The notes under the pieces: model-generated
Told to the model about the DNA's origin: nothing
Databases searched by the model: none
Seen by the model: only the letters and a program-made list of their open reading frames with translations
Shown here: positions 22,512 to 34,671 of the stretch, in pieces
Layout of the letters: each line of letters opens with the position of its first letter
Position numbering within the stretch: position 1 is the first letter of the stretch
Assembly: GCF_001619985.1 (NCBI RefSeq)
Contig: NW_017264200.1
Span: 1,178,001 to 1,242,000 of the forward strand
Length of the DNA: 64,000 nt
Origin: Xylona heveae TC161
Lineage: Eukaryota; Ascomycota; Xylonomycetes; Xylonales; Xylonaceae
Direction of reading: 5' to 3'
Made by a program: the position numbers and the translations under genes

Positions 22512-23720
22512 ATGGCAACCCCAATCACTGTTGGTGTCATAGGTGCAACTGGCAACACTGGCCGGACTGTAGTTGAAGGTTTATTATCTTCAACGACCAA
22601 ATTCGTACGCAAACTATTTCGCTCATTTAATTCCTGAACAGCATTTACTAATAAGTCCTGTTCAATTCTTCAGACTGTCACATCTTTCACACGTGAGGTC
22701 TCTGTTAATAGTCCTGCCAACCAACGACTTAAAAGCAAAGGCGTTCGAATTGTTGGTTATGACTTGAACGGGCCCAAGGAAAAGCTGGTCGATCAATTGG
22801 CGGGCATTGATATTCTCATCTCTTGTATAACTTGGGAACATCTGGATCTTCAGGTCCCATGGATCGAAGCCGCAAAAGAAGCTGGCGTGAAGCGTTTTGT
22901 GCCCTCAGAATGGGTAGGCCCAGCACCAAAAGGTGTCATCGACATCAAAGACAAGGTTTGTGTTGTTGTTTCCGCTAAGGGAGCTACCTAACCGGCATTG
23001 TGAATCTATAACTAATGCCATGAGTAAGAAACTCGAAATTCTCGGCGTGATTCAGCGGGCGGGTTTGCCATATACCATCATCGATGTGGGCTGTTGGTAC
23101 CAGGTTTTCGTCCCAAAAGTGCCATCCGGAAAGTCAGATCATGGCCACATGATCTATATAGACCACAGGATCGTCGAAGATGGAAATCAGAAATTCGCCT
23201 TGACAGACATGGCGGATATTGGCAAGTACGTTGCTCAGATTGTGTCGGATCCTCGAACATTGAATAGGCATGTGTTTGCCTACACTGAAGTTCTGAGCAT
23301 GAATGAAATCTGGGATGTGATGGCCAGAGCCAGTGGAGAAGACCCCCCAAAAGATTATGTAAGTTTGACCTCTCGAATAGTTAATCAATTGAAGGAAAAA
23401 GAACATGCCGCACGAGAAGAAGACATCGCTGACTTTGATTTATCTAGGTGTCCGGTGCAGAGCTCAATGAGATCATCGACGTATGCCGGAAGAGGCTTCA
23501 GGAAAGCGAGAGTGGTATGCGTGCGAGAGATATTATGGACGTTGCAAATTTTAATATGGGACAATACCGCATATCTTGGTGTATTCGAGGAGATAATACC
23601 CCGGAATATGCAGACTATCTTGGGTACCTCGATTTCTGGAAGATGTTCCCGGACTTTCCTAAGGGCAGAAGTCTCATGGAATTCTACCAAGAAGTTCTCA
23701 GGGGGAATGCATCAGGTTAA
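22512..23720 (+). CDS. NmrA-like / isoflavone reductase-like NAD(P)-binding protein, 325 aa
   Basis: Atypical short-chain dehydrogenase of the NmrA/isoflavone reductase-like group. Exons 22512-22604, 22674-22955, 23029-23358 and 23448-23720 (93+282+330+273 nt), all in phase 0. The N-terminus TVGVIGATGNTGRTVVEGL holds the GxxGxxG dinucleotide-binding loop. Further blocks are GVKRFVPSEWVG, LPYTIIDVGCWYQ, NQKFALTDMADIGKYVAQI and the C-terminal YADYLGYLDFWKMFPDF. The third exon uses the acceptor ending at 23028 so that AAA CTC follows AAG in phase; an AG 4 nt earlier would shift the frame. Members act as reductases or as redox-sensing regulators, and the sequence does not decide which. A TATA box supports inducible expression. 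Confidence 0.88.
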
Positions 23721-24791
23721 CGAATGGGCGCTCTGCCTAAGGGTGAGCACTGAGCAGCCTTGTATGTTGTTAGAAGTGCAGCAGAGTGGGATGGAAAAGT
23801 GCATCATTTTATGTCTACAGTATATATAAAAGACATCTATGCTCTGACTAGCTATTTTGTATTTATATTGCCGTTGAATGAGCGCTTTTTAAGAGAGGAT
23901 TCTTAGATGATCTTTTCGTAACTACTTTGATACTTTATAAGTAATTTTCTAGAGCAATTCAAAATAGGTATGATAGGCTGGGCATTTCAGTATACCAATT
24001 GGATGCTCCTATTGAAAGATGAGTGACAGAATCTGACTGTCTGAGGATTTAGTCTAGGAATTTAGTCTGTGTAATGTGTATTCTCTGCTCCGAAAATTCT
24101 TGTGCTAGAGTCTGCTTTCATAGCAACAGCTAAATGTTGAATTGAGATTTCAGGACGATCTTGCTTCCTTACCCAATCATATACAATGTAGTATAATTAT
24201 CTACACCAGGCGTAGGTTTTTGAAGTTATTTTTGTAAAGCAGAGAGGGGATTTCATACTAGTTTTGGTTTTATACAGTATTTACAATATTGTATATTATA
24301 GAATAAGAGTCTAGAGTCAATTAGTAAGAATCTTTGCTTTCCCTCCTTCCTTACTTGAATTTTTCTAAAGTAGAATTGATTTTAAATATAAAGTCACGCA
24401 TCTTGTACAATTAAACCCTTGTAGATTTATTATTGGTTCAATATGCAGAAAACCACAAATCTAGTATATTGAAATATACCCTCAGAATATAGATCTTGAT
24501 AACGAGTCAACAAGAATAATAGGCATTATGATTTTTGTTCCATCTAGAGATTGTTCTATATTGTTTTCAAACAAAACACCTTGAAATAATATCTTCCTTC
24601 TGTGAACGCTGAACATTTGCTTACCGGCCGGGTTGCCGTCTCCATATTAACCGGGTAACTGACGGGCGCTACATATCTGATCTCTAGCAGACTTGCGAGA
24701 CGCCTTTGCTGCTACGGCAAACCCCACGACTTCAGGACAACAAACAATTATGGCCGGATGAACTGGACTTGACGATACGATAACTAGTGCA
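23721..24791. other. Long AT-rich intergenic region
   Basis: 1.07 kb between the NmrA-family stop and the FAR11 start. Roughly 23,900-24,600 is clearly AT-rich compared with the genes around it, has no open frame of note and resembles no element I recognise. The GC content recovers at about 24,620, which should be the FAR11 promoter. Confidence 0.5.
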
Positions 24792-27700
24792 ATGGACGCT
24801 GCAGACTCTGGGGACATCGGCCCGGCTCAAGTAGTCCACGTCAAAGCGGACGAAGTCGACGAGACTGGCGCCGACATTGCTACACGGCCTACAGATGTAG
24901 GAGACACAGGCGTCGGCATAATTGAGGAGCTCGGGGATCCATCGGAGACAACAGATGCCCCGAAAGCTGAGGAGGAACAACCCACAAAATCATCACCTAC
25001 AAAGAAAATTGCTCTACCAGTTCGACCTACCTTACGGCGCGACCAGTCGTCTCAACCTCCGCCACTTTCACCCTCGCCCTCAGCTCCCTTCGGCGGGCAG
25101 CAGCAAAGCTTCCAACCCGAGTCGCTTTCCCTAACAGAGTTAAAACGCCTTGTAGCAGAGATACCCAAGTCTGAACCCACGGCATACGCATTCGTATACG
25201 GAGATGCTGCTTCTTTCCCGGAAGAACTGGAAGAATGGTTCACGTACGGATACGACGAGATTCAGGGGCTACTTTGTGCAAAGGCATCCTTTGAGGAGCG
25301 ATGGGGGGACTTCCTGGGACGAGACATCTCTATGAACGGGGATGTTTTGGGTTGGACACAGGCATCTGCCTCCACAAGAAGCAAGTTTGTTGGAAACGAG
25401 GTAGCTAGTCTCGAGCATCCAGATATTCGAAAGAGGGTCTTGGGACTAGAATCACTTGCATATATCGCGATGGGAGCGTGGGGAGAATTGGGGGGTTCTG
25501 CCAAGACGGAAAATGAGCCCAAGGATGCTTCCGGCTCAGATGATACCCACGAAAAAGGAGCGTCGGAAGAAGATGATGCTTGTCATGTACAGATGAGATG
25601 GATGTTGAACGGAGCAGAGACAATTTATGAGCGGATGGGTGCACAGGTTATTTTCGACGTTATGCGTGGTGCGTGCCTGAAACAATGGGAGAAGTCGAAT
25701 CATCTGGGCCCCGTGGAAGAGTCCGATCAAGAGCAGACGATTCTTGAGATTCGAGAGCTTAGGGCGTCTCTAACACTGCTTTACTTCTTGATCGAAGCCG
25801 GAAGATGGCAATGCGAGTTTGGCGAGAAAACCTCTCTCCGGGATGAGCTCTCTTCACTGGAACCCAACTTCCTCGTCTTTCTCGTAAAGATGATTGCAAA
25901 GTTTAGATGGGATGAGGCGCCGGAGCTTCCACTGCATAAGCTATTATTGCTGTTTTGGAAATCAGTATTGTTGATCTTTGGCGGCAACAAGGATCTGCAA
26001 GGCGCTCGAACTGCACTAAAAGCTGGCAGTGACAGGGTAGACGAGTATGGCGACCCTCTTATCACCGCCTCGCCGCTCGATTACCACCTATTCCGACAGG
26101 AGATCACCTCAAAATACCCAGCGTACAATCCTCCGCCCCCGCTCTTACCCTTGGAACCCGAAAATAACTCCATCCTTCCTCCGCTCTCAACGCATCCCGA
26201 CCGAGCCAACAACAACTCGGCTAATATGATATACGGCTCTGGCCCTGGAAATGTAAATAAAGGAGGTTCCATTCTCCATCAGCCTGTTCATATTGCTACT
26301 CCGGCTCCTTCACCCCCGCCGTCTCCCGTCGGCCCTGGTGGGAAAGCTGGTAAAAAACAAAATTACCAGACCAACCAGAATTTTCCCTTTCTTTACCCGC
26401 CGCTGGACAGTACTAGCAATAACATCGGTGGGAAAGGGGGCGCCGATATGCAGGATATTCTTGTGGGTAAAAGGTGGGAAGGGAGTGATATTCCTGCTTC
26501 TATCCTCGAAGCGGGCGTACTTTTCGCGAGCAGAATGAGAATGACAAGGGCGATGCGGCAGCTGTGGGAGGAGCGGGAGCGATTCATGAAGTATGAACGC
26601 GGATGGGGAGAGGTCAAGGCAGCCGAAGGTCATGGTGATGGTGCCTATTCTCCTTTTGAGAAGGTCGCAGAACAAAATGAAGGAAGCGTTAGCAGCGACG
26701 AATCGATTGAAGCCGATGTCACGGAACGTCTGAACCGAATCGAGGACTTTTATGTAGGTGAAATGATTGCGGTATTCACAAATTTTGAGCTGACTTGTTT
26801 TGGTAGCGACATGCTCTTCCGCATCTTCAATCCCTCGTTATTGTTTTGTTGAAAGTCGTTCTTGCCAATGTCACTCAGCTTCTCACACAACCAAATGGAG
26901 TTGCCGGGCAAAATGCGTTTCCGCTCGCAAATCTTGAGAATCAAGACGGCCAGGATAAAGGAGCTGACAGCAGCGGTGCGATAGAGATTGAAAGGGATGG
27001 AAACCCGAATGCAGAGCGTGTCGTTGACGAAATCGATAATGTCCGGACACAAGAGATATCATCCAAGGCGGTGTCTGGAGTTTTGTTGCTTCTATTGAAA
27101 TGGTTCAAGATATCCCGTAAGTTTTTATCCCTCTGAAACCAAGCAGGCCAACTAATATATCTGTTAGACATTCTCAAATTCGAGTACCTTACCCAGCTCC
27201 TGCTAGACTCGAATTACCTTCCTCTTATCCTTAAGCTCTTCGCTCATCAGGAGATTGAGCGAACGGTTGACAATAAGAATGATCAGGATGAATTAGGGTG
27301 AGCAGATACCGAGTTTCTATAGAATATAAATATGAATGCTAACTGTCAAAGGTTCTTCCATTTCTGCCGTCTTCATGCTGGACGAAAAGACTCGGCAACC
27401 TCTGGAGAAGAGCAAGAAGTCAAGGATGAAATCTACCCTATCCCGCCCGTAATAAGACTTCGCCGGAACCAATTCTCCGACTTTTCAAATCCTGCGGAGC
27501 TCCTTCCATCACGGCCTCCTGAAGTAGATGAACTCGGCTATCCTACGTCTGACCTGCCAGCTGAGCCAATTACAAACTATTCGTGGCGAAACTTCTTTTC
27601 TAGCATCAATTATCTCCGGATCATGCAGAAAATTTGCAAAGACAAAGCACACCGAAACCTTCTTTTAGTACAGTACAAATCCTCAACGATATTGAGAAAG

Positions 27701-28141
27701 GCGCTCAAAGTGCCTCAGCACCACCTCCGTCTATACACGCTCAAGCTCTTCAAAAACCAGGTACCTTATTGCGGTCGGAAATGGCGCCAGAGCAATATGC
27801 GCGTCATTACCGCGGTCTATTTGCACTGCCGTCCGGACCTTCGGGATGACTGGTTGGCGGGCAGCGATATTGACGCTGAAGTTGAAGAAGCTTTGCCTCT
27901 GGAACAAGCCTTGCGCGGCCTCACACATTGGCATAACTTGGATCGCTATCCCGAGCAGATGGGCGCTCAAGAAGGCATTTTGGAGGAAGAACGTGATTTT
28001 TTCGTCAAAGAACTTGAAAAGATGGACTGGGGCGAAGACCTCGTGGCGCCTTTCGCGGACGAAGCCTCTGCTGGACTAGGCGACCAAATGTGGGCGCCAA
28101 ATACGGGAGTTCCAATGCAGCATATGGAAGGATGGTCATAG
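24792..28141 (+). CDS. FAR11: Far11/STRIP-family STRIPAK subunit, 1063 aa
   Basis: Core subunit of the striatin-interacting phosphatase and kinase complex (human STRIP1/2, yeast Far11, Neurospora/Sordaria PRO22 type), which in filamentous ascomycetes controls cell fusion and fruiting. Exons 24792-26753, 26807-27116, 27168-27297 and 27352-28141 (1962+310+130+790 nt). Residues 1-115 are acidic then Pro/Ser-rich and likely disordered. The N1221-type helical domain follows (TAYAFVYGDAASFPEELEEW; LSSLEPNFLVFLVKM). A Pro-rich linker lies near residues 440-530. The C-terminal DUF3402-type domain includes RHALPHLQSLVIVLLK, LLDSNYLPLILKLF and the highly conserved LYTLKLFKNQVPYCGRKWRQ. The short introns (51-54 nt) are easy to miss: the first exon frame reads 33 codons past its donor. 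Confidence 0.92.
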
Positions 28142-28726
28142 ATTCAAGAGCTGCATCTGTTGTTCAGCGCGTTTGGATGAGTTCTTCGGACCCTTTTTTT
28201 CACGCATGTCCCGGGATGGGTTTAGTCCTTTTTCCAGCTTTATACCCCACGTGCATGCACATGATGGGATTTGCTTATCTGGCGTTAATGTGTCTTGAGC
28301 TTCATAGAAGGCAGGTTTTATTATATCGATATGCATTATGCGAAATGAAATATTTTTTGTTTCTCCTACGCATACATTCAATTTGCCATGGCCAAATGAC
28401 AAGATTTCTTAATCGCACAGTAAATGTATTCCAATATGGATCAATATCACTTGAAGAAGATTTGGAATCACCAATCTTTGCCCTCTGAATTGATAAAGTT
28501 ACAGCTGTACGGATGAATGTTTCGCCGCACGAGTAGGTACAAACCATAACTGACGTTATAGTGTGGTTTTGAACTGAAGGTGGCTGAAATAATCGCTGAC
28601 AAAGATGAAAAGGCTTTTTCTTATCGATAACCAAAACAGTTAAGTTAGCGGGACTGAAGTCATAGGCCTACTGTACCTTAAGTCAATGGCAAAGCGCCCT
28701 TGGCCCGCTGGCCCACCCATTTCGTC
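28142..28726. other. Intergenic, FAR11 to TDA3
   Basis: FAR11 3' flank and TDA3 upstream region. No supported gene. Open frames here are short and AT-rich. Confidence 0.45.
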
Positions 28727-28969
28727 ATGCGATTTCTCGTCAGAACACCACCAAAGACTTCCTCCTCTTCGGTCTTTTCCAAACATTTCTTGCCACATAC
28801 CCGAGACAATATCCGGGCTTTTGCTTTATATTATCATACATCTCGATTGGCACTTCCAAGTCAATCGGCATTTCCTGAACAATTAAGGCTTCCGCATTCA
28901 AGACGGGCGGCAGCGCAAACGCAGTCAAGAAGGCAATATTCTATTGTAAATCTGCATTCGCAGGCAAAT

Positions 28970-30258
28970 ATGGCTGCTCAAGGCGAGAAGAAAAACATTG
29001 TGATCATCGGTAAGGAACATGCCTCTTCATTATCGCAATATGTTTCAAGATCTAATGTCTATGGTTAGGAGGCGGTATCATCGGATGCACTACAGCATAT
29101 TACCTTACTCGACACCCCGCCTATGATCCTTCGCTGCACAGCATTACACTTCTAGAGGCAAGCAAAATTGCTGGAGGTGCATCAGGCAAAGCAGGTGGTC
29201 TTCTTGGTCTCTGGGCCTACCCTTCTTGCATCGTACCTCTGAGCTACCGGGAGCATGCCAAACTCGCAAAGGAACACGGTGGCGAGCAGCGATGGGGCTA
29301 CCGTCCCGTACACTGCGGCCAGATCTCTGCACGTGGACGATCGTTGAAAGCCCTTGCCGCTGCAGTGGACGGCAAAGGTGGCGATAGCAAGGTCTCTCTC
29401 CAAAAGCGCACAAAAGAAGCCATTAGCTCTCTCCGAAAAGCCGGAATCCCAGAGGACCTGGACTGGATCGCGCCTGAAAGTCTCGAGGAATACGACGAAA
29501 TGGGCGACCCGGAAAACACTGCACAAGTCCACCCATATCAGTTCACTACTTCAATGGCGGCGCTGGCCGAGGAGAAGGGCGCAAAGATCATTCTTGGCGC
29601 TGTATCCGACATTGAAAAGTCTGGAGATCAAGTCAAATCTGTGACTTACTCGGACAAGGCTTCTGGAGAATCGCATACTATTCCTGCCACGGACGTCATC
29701 ATCTCCGCCGGTCCATGGACGCGCAACGTTTACCCCAAAGCACCCATCTCCTCGATCCGTGCACACAGCGTCGTTATCCGCGCGCACTCGCCTATTTCGC
29801 CGTACGCGCTCTTCACCGAGATCAGCCTCCCGGCTGGCTTCTCAAAGAAGAGCCGGGGCCCCTCGTACGTTGCGCCGGAGATTTATGCCCGCCCTAACGA
29901 CGAGGCATACTGCTGTGGTGAAGGTGACCGCCTCGTCCCTTTGCCAAAGACTTCTGACGCTGTCGAGGTCGATGAGTCTCGTTGTCAAGATATCCTTGAC
30001 CAAGTCGCAAGCATCAGTGACGAGCTGAAAGATGGCGATGTCATTGCCAAACAGGCATGCTATCTTCCCAACGTCACGGCTGGAAATGGCCCCCTCATTG
30101 GCCAGACTGGAACCAAGGGCCTCCTAATGGCTGCTGGCCACACGTGCTGGGGTATCCAAAATGGACCAGGCACAGGAAAGCTGATGAGCGAGTTTGTCTT
30201 TGATGGCAAGGCGAAGAGCGCCAATGTCAGCAGCCTGGATCCTAGAAAGGTGCTGTAA
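28970..30258 (+). CDS. TDA3: FAD-dependent oxidoreductase Tda3-like, 409 aa (490 aa if started at 28727)
   Basis: D-amino-acid-oxidase-fold flavoprotein most like yeast Tda3, whose substrate is unknown. Exon 1 28970-29009 and exon 2 29069-30258 (40+1190 nt). The splice completes the FAD-binding loop KNIVIIGGGIIGCTTAYYL. Other motifs are GGASGKAGGLLGLWA, FTTSMAALAEEKGA, VIISAGPWT and the C-terminal MAAGHTCWGIQNGPGTGKLM. The start at 28970 (AATATGGCT) has purine at -3 and G at +4 and matches the usual length. The same frame stays open upstream to an ATG at 28727, adding 81 residues rich in Arg and Ser that end in RRQYS, which looks like a mitochondrial presequence. Which start is used cannot be settled from sequence. 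Confidence 0.88.
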
Positions 30259-31072
30259 CCTTGGCCCGGATGATGAGCTTACGTTTTCAATGACACAAGT
30301 GTAAATGAATGAATATAGAAGGGAGGTTTTTTTTATTTGGATGATTTTTCTCAGGGAGCGATTCCAATGCGAAACATTTTATAGATATGGAAATGTAACT
30401 TTTCATTATCCGTTAGATTGTATATAGCAAAACTTCTAGAGATGGAATGGCAACCGTGGTTTATTCCTTCGACTTGATTCTCACAGATGGGCTGACCATG
30501 CTTTAAAAAACCAAGGAAATGTTGGCAAGCTTCGTAATTCAAGTTAGCTGGGTATCTGGCTATACAATGAAGTTTGAAAATTCAGTGTAAGCTAGACCTA
30601 AATTTCCTTGCGCATTTTTATTTCCCAAATGTTAGATCAACTCAGCTGTATCACTGGGAATTCAGGAGAACCACTCCTCCTAGGGCTTGGACGACGCAGT
30701 GGAATACGACACCGCACTGCTCACCGCCTTCGTCGGCATGTCGGAGATCTCCATGTCTATCGCCGCAGCTTTCCCCACGCGACGTCATCCCTTGAATTGA
30801 CAAAGCTCTGCAGCAACAATTTACCGTCTTTGTACGATATCAAAGAAATGCGAAGAGATATAATTTATAAAAATGATTTCTGGGCAACGAAAATAATTTG
30901 AAATTGTAAAGGGTCTGGGAACGCATCTGCGAACAATTGTCGAATCTCAGCTATACTTACCTGACCTCGTCAATGGGCGCTCTGTTTTTCTAATTCTCTA
31001 TGCATTTCTTATGAACGACCACAGAGTCGAACCCTGCTAAGCACGTCGCACCACTAATGCCAGCTTGTCCAA
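30259..31072. other. Intergenic, TDA3 to CRT10
   Basis: Holds the TDA3 3' flank and the CRT10 promoter. No supported gene. A weak tRNA-like pattern on the minus strand just inside the boundary (about 31,015-31,075) was examined and rejected. Confidence 0.4.
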
Positions 31073-33860
31073 ATGGATTATGATCAAAGAAGGACTTTTG
31101 TGAGAACACCAGTCTTGGTGGCAGGGGTGGAGAAGGGCGGTCAAAGGGTAAGCTTTCGGAATCCGTGTTCCTGAGAGGTCCGGCTTCCAAGAGAGGGGCT
31201 CGCTGACAAAATTGACTGTTTCGATTGAATTTAGTTTCCAACGTGAGTACCGCTCGTATCCGAGAAATTGCGCGAAGCACCGTGTCTGCACATTCCAAGG
31301 GATAGTAAACTGATTTTTGATTACAATGGAATCAGAAATGAAGAGCGGCCACGTCCTAGATGCGCGCCCTGGAGAAACAATTTGGTAGGTGGCCGCTTCA
31401 GACAGGTCGACATCATCGTAATAGATGGGATGCTGTTTGAATAAAGCCGGAAGCTAATGATAAAAGACTGCCCTCTCCCAGACTAGAAACCTCTTCTTTG
31501 CTGCATTCTACGACAAGATCCACGTGTACAAGCCGTGTTTCCCGGAGCAGGCTCTGGGGAACGAGCCGGACCTGGTATTTTCTCTTGCGAGCTCGGGCCT
31601 GAATCACTTTGGCTACATTGACGAATATCATCCGCATGCCATCAATTACTTGATAGTGAGCGACCTTGGCAACGAGGAGATCTTGGCATGTGTTTGCGAT
31701 GATGGAGACGTCATTGCGTATCACACTCGGGCTATCTTCGAAGCAGTGGAGCAATCGAATGTCAAGCAAGCGGCTAAAGGGGCAACGGTCGAGGACCCTC
31801 GGCCATTTTTCGTTGAAAATGTTACGCTAAGCGCCTGGGGCCTTGCGATCCACAAAGAAGCGCGGATGATTGCCGTCAGCGCAAATAATCATGAAATCAA
31901 GGTTTACGCGTTTGCCTTGACGGGGCAACGAGAGGAGTCACCATATTTACCCGTCGGAGAAGCCCCCCATAGCTCTCGGCCTCCTTTCGACGGAGGCGTC
32001 TCTGGGAATTGGGAAGAGTATTGCTCAGACAGTCCACGTAGGAGAGATCGGAACTGGTCTATAGATCTTATTGGGCACCAAACAAATATTCCAAATGTTG
32101 CCTTTTGTAACACGGCTGATGATCCTGAGGGCCGATGGCTCGCCAGTACGGACATCAGTGGGGTCACAGTCATATGGGATGTGTGGGCCAGAACGGCGAT
32201 TCGAGCATTTCACTTTGGCCATCAATCGCTAGGAGCCCGCGATTTGCTCCTCGAGCCAACGTAGGCGGAGCTTTCGCTTCTTTTTATTTGATCAAAAGAC
32301 TGACTGTTGCTCTTATTTAGTCGCGGATGGGGCGTATTTTGTCTAGACCCTAGGTCTTTCAGAGTGACTCGCGGTGCTGAAGAGACGTTTGGCTGCCAGC
32401 CACAGCTTTACAAGGACTGCTGGGATGCAACAGCAGCACGGGAGAAAATATCTGATACTTCGATTTGGCACTCTGATTTTATGCTTGCAGCCGTTCAGAA
32501 TTACCAACAAGGACTGGATGCTGAAAATGACATGGACCAATCACCGTCGGAGGACGAGGGGGAGGAGGAGGAGGAAGAAGAAGAAGAGGGAGAGGAGGGA
32601 GAGGATGAAATCTCAGCTGCGGCTGGTCTTCTCCCATCAGATACTGCTGATCTCTATGAACATCTCACAGGCGACATGGAAATGGAAGATGATTCAGAAG
32701 AGGAAGAAGAAGAGGAGGACACGGACGATGCACAGCCTGGAATTCCTATGAACCAGATGCTTCCCGTGCACGGGGTTCAGGAAGTCCTTGAAGAAATCCA
32801 AGAAGCTGCTCAGGCGGCTGCTTCATCACCTCCTATTCATCATCCTACTCCGAACGTTGCTGCAACACCTCAGACGGCAGAGACTCCCACCGACCTCTCA
32901 GCAGGTACTGGACAAGTTCAAGCACAGCTTGGTCCCGGGCAGCCACAACCAAATCAACAATATACAAACCCCCAACTTGCTTCCACGCAGTCTCGACAAA
33001 CTCAAACCCAACATCAGCCATCAAGTATTTCGCAAGGTCATCATCATCCCCATGCCAAAAATTACTTCCGCGTACCATTCTGCCTCCTGCACACATCCGA
33101 AGTCGACATTCGCCTTGTAGACAAGCCCTCCGACCGCCTTCGCCCTTCCGTAAGCATCCGCAATCCCCTCCACCAACGGCTCCCTCCACACTTGAGCTGG
33201 CTCGACCGCTTCACTCGTCTCAACATGCTCGCGTCGATCCCTGAACTCGGTCTCCTCATTATCGGGTCTCAAGTCGGACGCGTTAGTATTTTCGCTTTAA
33301 CTCGTTCTCGCAACCCCCCACAACTAGCGTTCCGTCTTGATGCCATTCTGCCATTCAAGTCCCAGGAAGAAGCCGGCCAGCGTCCAAATTACCCACTAAT
33401 GGGCATCGCCGTGGGACCGGTACAAGGGAGAGAAATGTCCTCTTCGACTCGCCCCCGTGCGGAAAGAGGCAATTCTTCATCTTCCGATGACGACGAAGAA
33501 TACGAATACCAATCGACTCGAACCCCCAAGGAAGACACACGCGAACCATCCGAGCGTACCGATATTGACGTTGACGGCTCCGGTAGTGCTAGCACAAGTA
33601 CCCCCGAGCCCTGGCGCGCAGTGGAATCGAATCGCAGATACCGCCTCATGCTGACATACTATGATAACACGGTCCTAAGCTACGAGCTAGGCAGAACGAG
33701 ATACGGAGGCGGCAGTGAATTTGTAGTAATTGGCGAGAGCGAGAGCTATGGTGATGAGCAGCATGCTGAGAGAAATTCAGGTGCTGGTGCCGGCAGCAGC
33801 AGGAAAAGAGATGCCGCCACGGCTGCGGCGGATTTGAGAGAACGCTTGCTCATGATTTGA
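31073..33860 (+). CDS. CRT10: Crt10-family protein, 837 aa
   Basis: WD40-like protein of the fungal Crt10 family; in yeast Crt10 affects transcription of ribonucleotide reductase genes. Exons 31073-31147, 31265-31384, 31482-32260 and 32321-33860 (75+120+779+1540 nt). Exons 3 and 4 are secure: RNLFFAAFYDKIHVYKP, LIVSDLGNEEILACVCDDGDV, RMIAVSANNHEIKVYAF, DLIGHQTNIPNVAF and ASTDISGVTVIWDVW are repeat-like family blocks. Exon 2 (ending PWRNNL) fits, since homologues have a similar NNL just before this block. Exon 1 (MDYDQRRTFVRTPVLVAG) is a best guess. Residues of about 405-485 are very acidic with runs of Glu, and a Gln/Pro/His-rich linker follows. The family block then returns as NYFRVPFCLLHTSEVDIRL. 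Confidence 0.82.
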
Positions 33861-34671
33861 TAAGAACGGTCTCGTGGTTCAAAGCTTTTTCTGCTGATTC
33901 CTTACGAGATTGAGCATTATCCATGTCTCTGTAGTAGTAGTTGCTATGCACAGAGAGTCAAGAATATATCCTATAAGTTCCACCATTTTCAACTTTGTTG
34001 AATTCCTTTTGTTATTCAATATTCATCTCTTCTGCGCTTCTCTGTCGTAACTGGTGACTGGTGACTCGTGAGGTCATATTTTCATAATTTGATATAGCAC
34101 CGTAGTCCGTAGTCCGTGGTTTCTGGTCTGTGGGTGAGGAGTCAGGACTTGTTCATTTCCTGTCTCGCCTCTCGCCCTTTACATAATTTCCTTTTGTTTT
34201 TCCCGACTTTTACCATTACGCCTAGTCTGGAGGTTTGGTCTTTGCCTGGAAGACCAACACAGACTCAAGACCGGCTTGGTATGGAAACTTTGGGCTGATA
34301 CCAAACCAGACCAGACCAGGACAGACCAAGCAGATACGTTTAAAAAAATGATTGATTAACTGATTGATTTATGGAGAAGTAAGTCATTTTTTGGATTAGG
34401 TACATGATAGAGAGAAACGCTAGAGAGATTGAGAGCCAGTTGACATGTTACTTGCTGTCTTGGATCATGAACTGGCATTTTCAGATAACGTAAAGCTATT
34501 GAGGTTCGAAGAGTTTTGCTTCATAGCCTACTTTCCTTTCTTTTTTCTTTTTTGTTGTTTAAATAACTTTTGCCGTGGACTGATTTCTGCATCGAAGAAT
34601 GTTGCCGAGAAAAAGGAAAGTGCAATACCATGAGGTCTCTCTCATAGCGTACCTTTCATAGGAAAAGGCCT
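33861..34671. other. Convergent intergenic, CRT10 / DUF7918 gene
   Basis: Both 3' flanks. Short degenerate repeats are visible: CTGGTGA repeats near 34,050, TAGTCCG repeats near 34,103 and a GACCA-rich tract near 34,300-34,330. No gene seen. Confidence 0.45.

Noticed and set aside
15022-23720. Possible metabolite cluster (aldo-keto reductase, aminotransferase, NmrA-like protein)
   Set aside because: The aminotransferase and homoaconitase are primary-metabolism genes, and there is no backbone synthase, transporter or cluster regulator.
31015-31075. tRNA-like pattern on the minus strand (TGGCATTAGTGG and GGGTTCGACTC)
   Set aside because: A- and B-box-like words are only about 20 nt apart, leaving no anticodon arm, and no acceptor stem can be paired.
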